A stretch of DNA of 14,661 nt, taken from positions 1 through 14,661 of the forward strand of contig JBFWMP010000060.1 in assembly GCA_050251575.1 (NCBI GenBank), written 5' to 3'. The DNA comes from X23 sp050251575 (GTDB lineage Bacteria; Bacillota; Clostridia; SK-Y3). The first letter of the stretch is position 1. Each line of letters begins with the position of its first letter. The notes under the pieces were generated by a model. The model was given only the letters and a program-made list of their open reading frames with translations, was not told where the DNA came from and ran no database searches. The position numbers were made by a program, and so were the translations under genes. Shown piece by piece: positions 7,044 to 14,661 of the stretch.

Positions 7044-8051
7044 ATGAAAAAGAAACTAAAAGTATTAAGTATGATATTAGTATTGGTTATGGTAGCAGCA
7101 GCTTTCGTTGGGTGTGCAGGAACTTCTTCACAAGAAGGGGCCCCAAATGCAGAGGCACCTAAGACAGGAGAACCTAAGACTGCAAAACTTGACGGTAAAG
7201 TAATCATTGATGGTTCTGGTACAGTATATCCATTAATGGCAAACATAGCGGAAGAGTACATGACTAATGTACAACCCAATGTAAGTGTGCAGGTTGGAAG
7301 AGCCGGGTCTAGTGCCGGTTTTAAAAAATTCATACCGGGCGAAATAGATTTTTCCGATGCTTCAAGAAAAATTAAAGATGAGGAAGCGGCTGGACTTAAA
7401 ACGAACGGTATAGAATTTTTGGAATTCAAAGTTGCTCTTGATGGTTTGACTATGGTTATCAACAAAGAAAATACATGGGCAACAGAAATGAAAAAAGAAG
7501 AAATCATTGACATGTATTTATCAGGTAAATTCAAAGCAGATGACAAGGTGCTTTGGTCCGATATCAGACCTGATTGGCCAAAAGAAGAAATTAAATTCTA
7601 CGGTCCGAATGAAAACCACGGAACATATGAATTCTTCCATGAAACTATTCTTAAAAAGTCACAAATGGTTAAAACTGCCAACCTTCAACAAGAGTACTCA
7701 ACACTGGTTGACTTAGTATCAAAAGATAAAAACGCGATTGCATTCTTTGGTTTTGGATACTATGTAACTAACAAGGATAAGTTAACAGCAGTAAAAGTTG
7801 ATTTTGGCAAAGGTCCTGTAGAACCTACTTTAGAAACAATTGGTGAAGATCTTCCTTATGCCGGATTTACTCGTCCTGTATTCACATACTTGAATGTGAA
7901 TCATGCTAAAGAAAAACCACAGGTACTTGATTATGCTAAATACGTTGTTTCATTAGAAGGATCCAAAAGATTAGCAGGTGAAAATGGATTTGCACCACTA
8001 CCGGATTCTGTATATGCTGAATATCAAAAGCAATTAGAAGCTATTAAATAG
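7044..8051 (+). CDS. pstS: Phosphate ABC transporter substrate-binding lipoprotein PstS
   Basis: This is the extracytoplasmic phosphate receptor that delivers phosphate to PstC-PstA. The 335 residues start with a lipoprotein signal: a KKKLK basic end, a hydrophobic core at 7-20, and lipobox FVGC with lipidated Cys24. A Ser/Glu/Pro-rich linker follows (about 25-48). The periplasmic-binding fold shows the phosphate loop IDGSGTVYPLM (55-65) and GRAGSSAGFKKF, and DFSDASRKI (102-110). These are typical PstS ligand segments. GAGG at 7032-7035 gives an 8-base spacing to the ATG. It heads the pst operon, directly behind a Pho-box array. The 153-base gap to pstC holds a large hairpin, which would allow more PstS than permease to be made. 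Confidence 0.96.
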   Translation: MKKKLKVLSMILVLVMVAAAFVGCAGTSSQEGAPNAEAPKTGEPKTAKLDGKVIIDGSGTVYPLMANIAEEYMTNVQPNVSVQVGRAGSSAGFKKFIPGEIDFSDASRKIKDEEAAGLKTNGIEFLEFKVALDGLTMVINKENTWATEMKKEEIIDMYLSGKFKADDKVLWSDIRPDWPKEEIKFYGPNENHGTYEFFHETILKKSQMVKTANLQQEYSTLVDLVSKDKNAIAFFGFGYYVTNKDKLTAVKVDFGKGPVEPTLETIGEDLPYAGFTRPVFTYLNVNHAKEKPQVLDYAKYVVSLEGSKRLAGENGFAPLPDSVYAEYQKQLEAIK

Positions 8052-8099
8052 TAGTGTTAGTAAATATCTTTAAATAATGTAAAAAGTGCTTAATCATTC

Positions 8100-8178
8100 G
8101 GAAATCAGACTTGGAGACAGTCCCTCTGCCCTGCCAAAACCGGGCAAACAGCAGCGACTGTCCTCAAGTCCGATTTCC
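8100..8178 (+). repeat. Large imperfect palindrome between pstS and pstC
   Basis: Two 23-base arms (8100-8122 and 8156-8178) pair at 20 positions plus one G-U, with an inner GCCC/GGGC stem (8128-8131 and 8142-8145). There is no T tract, so it is not a typical terminator. It may stabilise the pstS message or reduce read-through into pstC. Its GGACAGTC/GACTGTCC core resembles REP-like elements that I recall from other clostridial genomes, so it may be a dispersed repeat. The remaining bases of the 8052-8204 gap show nothing else. Confidence 0.75.
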
Positions 8179-8204
8179 TCTATTTGCTGAAATGGAGTGT
8201 TTCT

Positions 8205-9128
8205 ATGAGTAACTTTGTTAATGTAAAGGATACAGTGAAAAAAAGTTATAAGTTTAAATTTATAAAAACAGAAAAAGTGATACCGAGCATTTTATTACTG
8301 ATAGCTTCAATTTCTATATTAACATCTATTGGAATTGTTTTCACTTTGATAGTGGATGCATCACATTTTTTTAGAGAAGTTTCTTTTAAACAAATATTTA
8401 GTACAGAGTTGGCTCCTTTAAAAGAAAATCCTTCTTTTGGCTTTCTACCGCTAATTAGCGGAACATTTGTTACTTCGGCAATTGCAATGTTAGTGGCAAT
8501 TCCAATAGGATTAATCGCTGCAATGTATTTGAGTGAGTTTTCATCAGCCAATAGAAGAAAGGTTTTAAAACCAATTATAGAAGTGTTAGCTGGAATTCCT
8601 ACTATCGTGTATGGATTTTTTGCATATTCATTTGTGACTCCTCTATTAATGAAAATTATTCCGGGGTTAGAAGCAAAGAATGCACTCAGTCCGGGAATAG
8701 TAATGGGTATCATGATTATTCCTCTTGTTACTTCATTATCCGAAGATGCTATGAATGCTGTTCCTGATTCAATTCGTGAAGGAGCCTTAGCACTTGGGTC
8801 AACAAAACTGGAAGTTGCAGTAAAAGTTATTGTTCCTTCTGCTATTTCCGGAATCATTGCTTCTTTTGTGCTAGCAGTTTCCAGAGCAATTGGAGAGACT
8901 ATGATTGTTGCAATTGCAAGCGGTAGTGCAAAGAATTTCACACTTAATTTTACTCAGCCAATGCAAACAATGACAGCTTATATTGTAGAGTTTACAAGTG
9001 GGGATGCCGGTAGTGGTACTATTGGATACTACAGTTTATATGCAGTAGGACTGATACTTTTTAGTTTTACCTTTTTAATGAATTTGTTTGCAAGATATAT
9101 CATTAAAAGGTATAGGAAGGAATATTAA
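8205..9128 (+). CDS. pstC: Phosphate ABC transporter permease PstC
   Basis: This integral membrane subunit forms half of the phosphate channel with PstA. With the ATG at 8205 it is 307 residues. It has a membrane helix at about 27-50, a short extracytoplasmic loop, then about five further helices from 85 to 300. The ABC permease EAA-type loop EGALALGSTKLEVAVKVIVP is at about 192-211 and contacts PstB. The sequence SRAIGETM (226-233) is conserved in PstC/PstA. I chose the ATG because GGAG (8194-8197) sits 7 bases before it. An in-frame TTG at 8184 would add seven residues but overlaps the tail of the hairpin region and has no ribosome site. The gene ends two bases before pstA. Confidence 0.95.
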   Translation: MSNFVNVKDTVKKSYKFKFIKTEKVIPSILLLIASISILTSIGIVFTLIVDASHFFREVSFKQIFSTELAPLKENPSFGFLPLISGTFVTSAIAMLVAIPIGLIAAMYLSEFSSANRRKVLKPIIEVLAGIPTIVYGFFAYSFVTPLLMKIIPGLEAKNALSPGIVMGIMIIPLVTSLSEDAMNAVPDSIREGALALGSTKLEVAVKVIVPSAISGIIASFVLAVSRAIGETMIVAIASGSAKNFTLNFTQPMQTMTAYIVEFTSGDAGSGTIGYYSLYAVGLILFSFTFLMNLFARYIIKRYRKEY

Positions 9129-9130
9129 AA

Positions 9131-10081
9131 ATGAATAATACAACAAGTATTCTTAATAAAAAAATTCAAAATAAGCGGGATAGTGAAAATGAGATAAAAA
9201 CTTATATTAATTCTGACATGGCTTATAAGAGAATGAAAAAAAGGGTTTTGTTGGATAAAGTTGTTAGAATAATATCTTCTTTTACCATTACATTTGCTTT
9301 GTTGGTATTAGGATTATTAATATATAGAATCATTAGTGACAGTATTGGATGGTTAGATGTTCAGTTTTTAACCGGTAAGCTATCAATTTCTGCTGAGAAA
9401 GCGGGAATAAAAGGTGTTATCATTGGTTCGGCTTTGTTGATGGTAGTTGTAGCACCAGTAACATTATTTTTGGGAGTAGCAACAGCTATCTATATGGAAG
9501 AATATTCGAAAAAAGGTGTGATTCAATCCATCATAAATACTAATATATCTAATTTATCAGGTGTACCTTCGGTAATATTTGGACTACTTGGATTAACGGT
9601 TTTCGGAAGGTTGCTGAATTTAGGTTCCAGTGTGCTTGCAGGGGGATTAACGATGTCTTTATTAGTTCTTCCTATTGTTGTTGTGTCCAGTCAGGAAGCG
9701 ATACGAGCTGTTCCGAATTTTTTAAGAGATGCATCCTATGCTTTAGGTGCTACAAAGTGGACAACAATTAGAAGAATTGTTTTACCCACTGCATTACCGG
9801 GAATTATGACAGGTGCGATTTTATCGCTTTCAAGAGCAATAGGAGAAACAGCTCCTTTAGTTGTTCTTGGGATACCGGCATTAATATTAAGAACACCTAC
9901 CAGCCTAATGGATGACTTTACAGCTCTTCCAATCCAAATATATTATTGGACCCTTGATACTGTTCTTACAAAGGAATATGCAAATCTGGCGGCAGCAACG
10001 ATTATAGTGTTACTGGTATTTTTATTTTTAATGAATTCAATTGCAGTGATTATAAGGAACAAGTTTCAAAGACGATATTAA
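9131..10081 (+). CDS. pstA: Phosphate ABC transporter permease PstA
   Basis: This second membrane subunit of the phosphate importer pairs with PstC. The 316 residues include a cytosolic N-terminal extension of about 45 residues, rich in Asn and Lys. The first helix is at about 46-68, and five more lie between 95 and 310. The EAA loop DASYALGATKWTTIRRIVLP is at about 200-219, followed by SRAIGETAPLV (234-244). Together with LPIQIYYWTLD this distinguishes PstA from PstC. It starts two bases after the pstC stop, with a GGAAGGAA ribosome site at the end of pstC, indicating coupled translation. Its own stop codon is part of the first hexamer of the downstream Pho box. PstB, normally next, is displaced by about 2.3 kb. 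Confidence 0.95.
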   Translation: MNNTTSILNKKIQNKRDSENEIKTYINSDMAYKRMKKRVLLDKVVRIISSFTITFALLVLGLLIYRIISDSIGWLDVQFLTGKLSISAEKAGIKGVIIGSALLMVVVAPVTLFLGVATAIYMEEYSKKGVIQSIINTNISNLSGVPSVIFGLLGLTVFGRLLNLGSSVLAGGLTMSLLVLPIVVVSSQEAIRAVPNFLRDASYALGATKWTTIRRIVLPTALPGIMTGAILSLSRAIGETAPLVVLGIPALILRTPTSLMDDFTALPIQIYYWTLDTVLTKEYANLAAATIIVLLVFLFLMNSIAVIIRNKFQRRY

Positions 10082-10126
10082 CGCAGAATTAACACAGAAT
10101 TAACACATTGTTTCAATTGTTATGAT
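10078..10126 (+). promoter_or_regulatory. Internal Pho box and extended -10 promoter ahead of the chemoreceptor gene
   Basis: Four plus-strand hexamers start exactly 11 bases apart: TTAACG (10078, overlapping the pstA stop), TTAACA (10089), TTAACA (10100) and TTTCAA (10111). The first two 5-base spacers are both CAGAA. An extended -10, TG-T-TATGAT, is at 10118-10126. Arrangement and spacing match the pstS and phoU arrays, so PhoP-activated transcription of the chemoreceptor gene and pstB is likely. No terminator precedes it, so read-through from pstSCA is also expected. Confidence 0.78.
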
Positions 10127-10175
10127 AAATTTGTTTTATAAAGGTCAACAGTGGCGACAATTAGGGGGATTTTAG

Positions 10176-12368
10176 ATGAAACATGTGGTAAATGGTAAAA
10201 GGGACAAACATAAAAAAAATTATAACATCAAATATTTATTTAGAAATACTAGATTTATGAAAAATATTAAAGATTTTATTAATCTAAACAATTTCAAAAT
10301 CAGTATAAAGCTATTAGCTATGGTTATTCTAACCAGCTTATTACCTATTATTATTTTGAGCTGGTTAAATATAAGTAATTCCAGTAATGAAATTAAGAAT
10401 GAAATTTTTAAAGGAAATCAGTTATATACTACATTAACCAATGAAAGAATCAATCAATACTTCTACACCAGGGAAGGTGATGCAGAATTATTGGCTGAAT
10501 CAAGAATTATACGTGAAGGAATTGAGAAGATTAATGGCTTTAATATGAGTGAAGACGAGAATCAAAAAGTTTTGAATGATTTTAAAAATTTATTAAACAC
10601 TGTTTTGCAAAAGTACCAATATACAGATGTTTTTTTAACTAATAAATATGGAGAAGTTTCTTTTAGTATTAACTACGACAAAATTGATATAGCACCTCTT
10701 GTTGTTTCGGGAGACTTTAGCAATAAGGCTATGGCAGGGCAACAAAATTGGTCAGAAGTATTTCGTAATAGTTTTATAGATGATAATATTATGATATTAG
10801 CTACTCCGGTATATTCCTATTCCAATATAGATGACAATGTACCTATTGGTACCTTAAATATAGTTCTAAACCAAGCGGCTATTAATACTATAGTCCAAAA
10901 TGGAATTGATAAGATTGGCATAACCGGAGATTCATATTTAATAGATTCACAAGGCTTACTTCTTACAAATGCTATGAAAGAGCCATATATCGATAACGCT
11001 GCTTTAAATGAAGTTCTTGAAACTGAGGCTGTAAATGTCTTATCTGAGCCAATCATGAATGGAGATTTGCAATTCAATCAAACAAAAAGTTATAAGAGTT
11101 ATATGGGGAAGAACGTTTTAGGGACTTTATCGGTATCAAGAATTGGTGATCGTTTCGTTGGGCTTGTAATAGAAATTGAAGAAGATGAGGCACTTGGAGC
11201 AATGAGGAGCCTTCGAAGAAATTTACTAATTATTGCCTCTATAATCGTATTGATATCTTCGCTTCTTGCTATCAAAATCTCTTTATCTATAAGTAAACCT
11301 ATTCGCGGAATTATAAATATTACTAACAAAATAGCTGATTATGATTTGGAAATACCCATTAGTGTAGACGAACTTAAGAGAAAAGATGAAATTGGAGATT
11401 TAGAAAGGGCAACGGTAAAAATTACAAATAATTTAAAGAGTATTATTAAAGAGGTTGAAAAATCTTCCTATGATGTTGTAACTTCTTCAAATGACTTGAA
11501 AATAAATTCACAGAATTCTTCTAAATCTGCCGATCAGGTGGCTAAAGCAGTTAGTGAAATAGCCAGGGGTTCATTAGAGCAAGCTCGTAGTGCTGAAACA
11601 AGTTTTAATAAAACAAGAGAATTAAGTAATATATTGGTGACAGATCATGAGAATTTAGAGCAAATGACCAAGGCTACGAATGAAGTTGGGAAGTTGGCGG
11701 ATTATGGATTAGAAGTTGTAGAAGTTTTATCTGAAATCAATAAACATTCAAATCAGGCTAATAGAGACGTTCATCTAAGTATACTTAAATCACATGAAAG
11801 TTCCAAAAAAATTGAACAAGCCAGTAAACTTATCATGAACATAGCCAATAAAACTAATTTACTTTCTTTAAATGCTGCTATAGAGGCAGCAAGGGCAGGA
11901 GAACATGGGAGAGGATTCGGAGTAGTAGCAGATGAAATAAGAAATCTAGCGGAACAGTCGCGAGAGACTACCATAACTATTAATAAAATAATCGATGAAT
12001 TACGTCAAGATACTGAAGGGGTAAAAGAGACGGTAGAAAATTTAATTCAAATATCCGAGAAACAGATGAGCAGTGTAAGTTTAACTAAAGATAAATATTT
12101 AGAAATCAATGAAGCAATTAAGGGAGCACAATCTAAGGTGTACGTCTTAAATGAATCTCGCTTAATGATAGATAAAATGAGACTAGAAGTTGAAGATGAA
12201 ATTCATAGATTAGTTGCAGTGAGTGAGCAAAACTCTGCTAACTCGGAACAAGTCTCTGCATCCGTACAACAACAAACTGCTTCTATAGAGGAAATATCCA
12301 CGGCTACTCATAATTTAGATTTGTTAGCCCAGAACCTTAAAAAACTAGTAGGAATATTTAAATTATAA
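10176..12368 (+). CDS. Methyl-accepting chemotaxis protein with dCache-like sensor, embedded in the pst operon
   Basis: This transmembrane chemoreceptor controls the CheA kinase and hence flagellar motor bias. Of 730 residues, 1-41 form an unusually long basic cytosolic leader. The first helix is at about 42-64, a dCache-like sensor at 65-345 (with DVFLTNKYGEVSFS and GDSYLIDSQGLLLTN), and the second helix at about 349-371. HAMP spans about 372-425 and ends near DEIGDL. The signalling domain runs to the end; its conserved hairpin tip is at about 553-592, including NAAIEAARAGEHGRGFGVVA. QTASIEEIS (700-708) resembles a methylation site. No C-terminal CheR-binding pentapeptide is present. AGGGGG (10163-10168) supports the first ATG; Met28 has no ribosome site. 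The usual amino-acid-binding dCache signature is not evident, so the ligand is unknown. Its place between pstA and pstB and its own Pho box suggest a link to phosphate starvation. Confidence 0.93.
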   Translation: MKHVVNGKRDKHKKNYNIKYLFRNTRFMKNIKDFINLNNFKISIKLLAMVILTSLLPIIILSWLNISNSSNEIKNEIFKGNQLYTTLTNERINQYFYTREGDAELLAESRIIREGIEKINGFNMSEDENQKVLNDFKNLLNTVLQKYQYTDVFLTNKYGEVSFSINYDKIDIAPLVVSGDFSNKAMAGQQNWSEVFRNSFIDDNIMILATPVYSYSNIDDNVPIGTLNIVLNQAAINTIVQNGIDKIGITGDSYLIDSQGLLLTNAMKEPYIDNAALNEVLETEAVNVLSEPIMNGDLQFNQTKSYKSYMGKNVLGTLSVSRIGDRFVGLVIEIEEDEALGAMRSLRRNLLIIASIIVLISSLLAIKISLSISKPIRGIINITNKIADYDLEIPISVDELKRKDEIGDLERATVKITNNLKSIIKEVEKSSYDVVTSSNDLKINSQNSSKSADQVAKAVSEIARGSLEQARSAETSFNKTRELSNILVTDHENLEQMTKATNEVGKLADYGLEVVEVLSEINKHSNQANRDVHLSILKSHESSKKIEQASKLIMNIANKTNLLSLNAAIEAARAGEHGRGFGVVADEIRNLAEQSRETTITINKIIDELRQDTEGVKETVENLIQISEKQMSSVSLTKDKYLEINEAIKGAQSKVYVLNESRLMIDKMRLEVEDEIHRLVAVSEQNSANSEQVSASVQQQTASIEEISTATHNLDLLAQNLKKLVGIFKL

Positions 12369-12392
12369 AATATTAGCAAAGGAGTATTAGGG

Positions 12393-13148
12393 ATGAGTGA
12401 TGCAAAATTTTCAATAAGAAATTTGGACTTATTTTATGGTAATTTTCAAGCACTAAAATCAATTGATATGGATATATTGGAAAAGGAGATTACTGCATTT
12501 ATCGGTCCTTCGGGTTGCGGAAAGTCTACGTTTATTAAAACTTTAAATCGAATGAATGATATGATAGAAGGGTGTAAAATTATTGGAGAAGTAAAATTGG
12601 ATGGACAGAATGTTTATGGAGATATTGATGTTATTAATTTAAGAAAACGTGTGGGGATGGTATTTCAAAAGCCTAATCCTTTTCCGATGAGTATCTATGA
12701 TAATGTTGCCTATGGACCCAGAATACACGGCATACGTCAAAAATCCGTATTAGACGAAATTGTTGAAAAAAGCTTAAAAGCTGCAGCAATATGGGAGGAA
12801 GTAAAGGACAGATTGAAACAGAATGCGCTTGGTCTTTCAGGAGGTCAGCAACAGAGGCTTTGTATCGCTAGAGCGTTGGCAGTGGAACCTGAAGTGCTTT
12901 TAATGGATGAACCTACCTCGGCACTGGATCCTATATCTACTTTGAAGATTGAGGATTTGGTATCCGAATTAAAAGAGAATTATACAATTATTATGGTTAC
13001 CCACAATATGCAGCAGGCCGGCCGTATATCTGATAATACTGCGTTCTTCCTTAATGGAGAAGTGATTGAGTATGATAAAACGGTAAAAATCTTTAGTAAT
13101 CCCCAGCAACAGCGTACAGAAGATTATATTACCGGGAGATTCGGTTGA
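12393..13148 (+). CDS. pstB: Phosphate ABC transporter ATP-binding protein PstB
   Basis: This cytosolic ATPase powers phosphate import through PstC-PstA. The 251 residues are standard length. Walker A GPSGCGKST is at 38-46 and the Q loop Gln92 lies in MVFQKPNPFPMSIYDNVAYGPR, a PstB hallmark. The signature LSGGQQQR is at 148-155, Walker B VLLMDEP at 168-174, the D loop SALDP follows, and the switch His204 is in VTHNMQQAGR. AAAGGAG (12378-12384) precedes the ATG by 8 bases. It lies 24 bases after the chemoreceptor gene with no terminator between, so the two share a transcript. It is the last gene of the operon; the terminator follows within a few bases, and phoU is not downstream. Confidence 0.97.
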   Translation: MSDAKFSIRNLDLFYGNFQALKSIDMDILEKEITAFIGPSGCGKSTFIKTLNRMNDMIEGCKIIGEVKLDGQNVYGDIDVINLRKRVGMVFQKPNPFPMSIYDNVAYGPRIHGIRQKSVLDEIVEKSLKAAAIWEEVKDRLKQNALGLSGGQQQRLCIARALAVEPEVLLMDEPTSALDPISTLKIEDLVSELKENYTIIMVTHNMQQAGRISDNTAFFLNGEVIEYDKTVKIFSNPQQQRTEDYITGRFG

Positions 13149-13151
13149 TAT

Positions 13152-13197
13152 AAAAAAGGATGATTATGTTAATGAAAATCATAATCGTCCTTTTTTT
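13152..13197 (+). terminator. Rho-independent terminator of the pst operon
   Basis: Arms at 13152-13168 and 13180-13196 pair along 17 positions with one G-U wobble (core GGATGATTATG), followed by seven T (13191-13197). It starts 3 bases after the pstB stop. Confidence 0.93.
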
Positions 13198-13245
13198 ATA
13201 GTAATATATAGATAAACAGGAAAAGATAAATTAAAGATACTAGAG

Positions 13246-13273
13246 TTGACAAATGAAATAGATTAGGTATAAT
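13246..13273 (+). promoter_or_regulatory. Consensus SigA promoter of hom
   Basis: TTGACA (13246-13251) and TATAAT (13268-13273), both perfect consensus hexamers, are 16 bases apart. Transcription should start near 13280, leaving a leader of about 34 bases, too short for a T-box or amino-acid riboswitch. This is the strongest housekeeping promoter in the window. Confidence 0.88.
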
Positions 13274-13313
13274 ATCAAGAATAATAATTGGAAAATGATA
13301 TGGAGATGAAGAT

Positions 13314-14597
13314 ATGAGTAAGATAAAAATAGGTCTTTTAGGATTTGGAAATGTTGGAACAGGAGTATATAAAATCATTAAAGAGAATGGTAAAGAGATT
13401 TTTCATAGAGAAGGACTGGAATTAGAAATTAAAAAGATATTGGTAAAAGATATAGATAAAAAAAGGGACATTGAAACAGATGATTCTATTTTTACCGACA
13501 ATATTACAGATATCGTTAATGATGCTGAGATATCTATTGTGGCAGAGTTTATAGGCGGAATTAATCCTGCGAAACAATATATTCTAGAAGCATTGAAAAA
13601 GGGAAAAACTGTAGTTACAGCAAATAAGGAATTAATGGCGCGTCATTGGCCGGAGTTGGAGAAAACGGCGCAGGAGAATAGGGCAGGATTATATTATGAA
13701 GCGAGTGTTGCGGGTGGTATCCCAATTATCAAGGTAATGAATGAATCCTTACAGGGCAACAAGGTTTATGAGGTAATGGGGATTATTAACGGAACAACTA
13801 ATTATATTCTTACTAAGATGTCCGAAGAGGGACGGGATTTTCAGGATGTACTTGCTGAAGCTCAAAAATTAGGATATGCAGAGGCTGATCCGACATCAGA
13901 TATAGAAGGTTTTGATGCTATGTATAAGCTTTCTATTTTGGCATCTATAGCCTTTCATACCAAGGTGCCGATAGAGAATATTTCCAGGGAAGGAATAACA
14001 AAGATTACAGCCGAAGATATCGCTTATGGAAAAGAGTTGGGTTATGTTATACGTTTGTTGGCGATTGCTAAAAAGGAAGGAACGAATGTTCAAGCTCGCG
14101 TGCATCCGACCTTTATTCCGGTGAGTCACCCTCTTGCTGCTGTGCGGGAATCCTATAATGCAGTGTTTGTCAAGGGAGATGCCGTAGGCAACTTGATGCT
14201 GTATGGAAGGGGTGCTGGAGATCTTCCGACAGGCAGTGCTATCGTATCTGATATTGTTACAGCTTGTCAACAGAAAAGCGGTCATCGATATACTACATTT
14301 TATAATCAAGAGCAGGCATCGCGGCAAGTGCGGTTTGAGGATAACTGGGAAACAGAGTTTTTTATCCGCATGACAGTCAAAGATAAGCCCGGTGTATTAG
14401 CAAAGATTGCAGGGATCTTTGGGGAGAATGAAGTAAGTATTGCTTCAGTCATTCAAAAAGATCATGACAAGGATTTTGTACCTCTTATTTTCGTAACGCA
14501 TTATGCCAAAGAGCTTTCTATGAAAAAAGCAATAGAAGATATTTTAAGAGAACAGGATGTTATTGGAATAGAAAATGTAATCCGTGTAGAAAGATAG
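13314..14597 (+). CDS. hom: Homoserine dehydrogenase
   Basis: This cytosolic enzyme reduces L-aspartate-4-semialdehyde to L-homoserine with NAD(P)H, the branch point to threonine, methionine and isoleucine. The 427 residues have three parts. The N-terminal nucleotide-binding fold carries GLLGFGNVGTGVY (7-19) and later TVVTANKELMA (99-109). The catalytic and dimer domain has GIINGTTNYILTKM (156-169) and EADPTSDIEGFDAMYKL (190-206), whose Glu190, Asp201 and Lys205 match the spacing of known active-site residues. The C-terminal ACT domain (about 348-427, starting RMTVKDKPGVLAKIAGIF) is usual in bacterial enzymes of this length and confers feedback control, often by threonine. GGAGATGAAG just before the ATG holds the ribosome site. 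It is a free-standing enzyme, not fused to aspartokinase. A further gene probably follows after a 54-base gap. Confidence 0.96.
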   Translation: MSKIKIGLLGFGNVGTGVYKIIKENGKEIFHREGLELEIKKILVKDIDKKRDIETDDSIFTDNITDIVNDAEISIVAEFIGGINPAKQYILEALKKGKTVVTANKELMARHWPELEKTAQENRAGLYYEASVAGGIPIIKVMNESLQGNKVYEVMGIINGTTNYILTKMSEEGRDFQDVLAEAQKLGYAEADPTSDIEGFDAMYKLSILASIAFHTKVPIENISREGITKITAEDIAYGKELGYVIRLLAIAKKEGTNVQARVHPTFIPVSHPLAAVRESYNAVFVKGDAVGNLMLYGRGAGDLPTGSAIVSDIVTACQQKSGHRYTTFYNQEQASRQVRFEDNWETEFFIRMTVKDKPGVLAKIAGIFGENEVSIASVIQKDHDKDFVPLIFVTHYAKELSMKKAIEDILREQDVIGIENVIRVER

Positions 14598-14651
14598 CAA
14601 TATCAATGTTAATATTTTAAATATATTATTTTAAAAAGGGGAGTGGAGCCG

Positions 14652-14661
14652 GTGTTGATGC
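14652..14661 (+). CDS. Possible start of the next gene, cut by the window edge
   Basis: GGGGAG at 14638-14643 is followed by GTG (14652), TTG (14655) and ATG (14658), all in one frame, so a coding sequence probably starts here. Only three codons are visible. Homoserine kinase or threonine synthase often follows hom, but nothing here identifies the product. No terminator is seen between hom and this point. Confidence 0.35.

Noticed and set aside
6962..7546. 194-residue minus-strand frame overlapping pstS and its promoter
   Set aside because: It lies opposite clear PstS coding sequence and opposite the Pho box, with low-complexity hydrophobic composition and no recognisable domain.
8100..8178. 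Reading the pstS-pstC hairpin as an ordinary operon terminator
   Set aside because: There is no T tract, and pstC follows at once in the same orientation without a clear promoter of its own. Partial read-through fits better.
8184..8204. Upstream TTG start for pstC
   Set aside because: No ribosome site precedes it, whereas the ATG at 8205 has GGAG at a 7-base spacing.
8246..8941. 231-residue minus-strand frame inside pstC
   Set aside because: It is a shadow of a membrane protein gene; the plus-strand frame has full PstC motifs and correct operon spacing.
10257..10259. Internal ATG (Met28) as the true start of the chemoreceptor, giving a normal short N-terminus
   Set aside because: There is no ribosome site before it, while the ATG at 10176 has AGGGGG at a 7-base spacing. 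The long basic leader therefore seems real.
13274..13313. Riboswitch or T-box ahead of hom
   Set aside because: The consensus promoter leaves a leader of only about 34 bases, too short for either.
13896..14327. 143-residue minus-strand frame inside hom
   Set aside because: Opposite conserved homoserine dehydrogenase sequence, with no ribosome site and no family resemblance.

Overview
The window looks like a chromosomal segment of a low-GC Gram-positive bacterium of class Clostridia (Bacillota). Supporting signs are the AT-rich sequence, strong AGGAGG-type ribosome binding sites, a SigI/RsgI sigma/anti-sigma pair, a Bacillus-type PhoP-PhoR system, a lipoprotein PstS, and a chemoreceptor that implies motility. 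I cannot name the species. No rRNA, tRNA, CRISPR array, insertion sequence or phage gene is visible.

Layout: (1) 154-1047, a stand-alone beta-hydroxyacid dehydrogenase with its own promoter and a strong terminator. (2) 1251-3358, a sigI-rsgI pair plus a small DUF378 membrane protein. The RsgI protein carries a very long charged low-complexity extracytoplasmic tail instead of a recognisable sensor domain. (3) 3453-6766, on the minus strand, phoU followed by phoP-phoR. (4) 7044-13148, on the plus strand, pstS, pstC, pstA, a methyl-accepting chemotaxis protein, then pstB, closed by a good terminator. (5) 13314-14597, homoserine dehydrogenase behind a near-consensus promoter, with the probable first codons of a following gene at the window edge.

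Regions 3 and 4 form one phosphate-starvation locus. PhoR/PhoP would sense phosphate limitation, PstSCAB imports phosphate, and PhoU links transporter state to PhoR signalling. Three arrays of TTAACA-like hexamers spaced exactly 11 bp apart match the known Bacillus PhoP-binding architecture. One faces phoU, one faces pstS, and the third lies between pstA and the chemoreceptor gene, with its first repeat overlapping the pstA stop codon.

The most interesting observation is this chemoreceptor placed inside the phosphate transporter operon, between the permease and ATPase genes, with its own Pho box. It suggests a dCache-type receptor whose synthesis is switched on by phosphate starvation, and possibly a phosphate-linked chemotaxis module. 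The promoter and Pho-box reading comes directly from repeat spacing; the ligand and the behaviour are inference.
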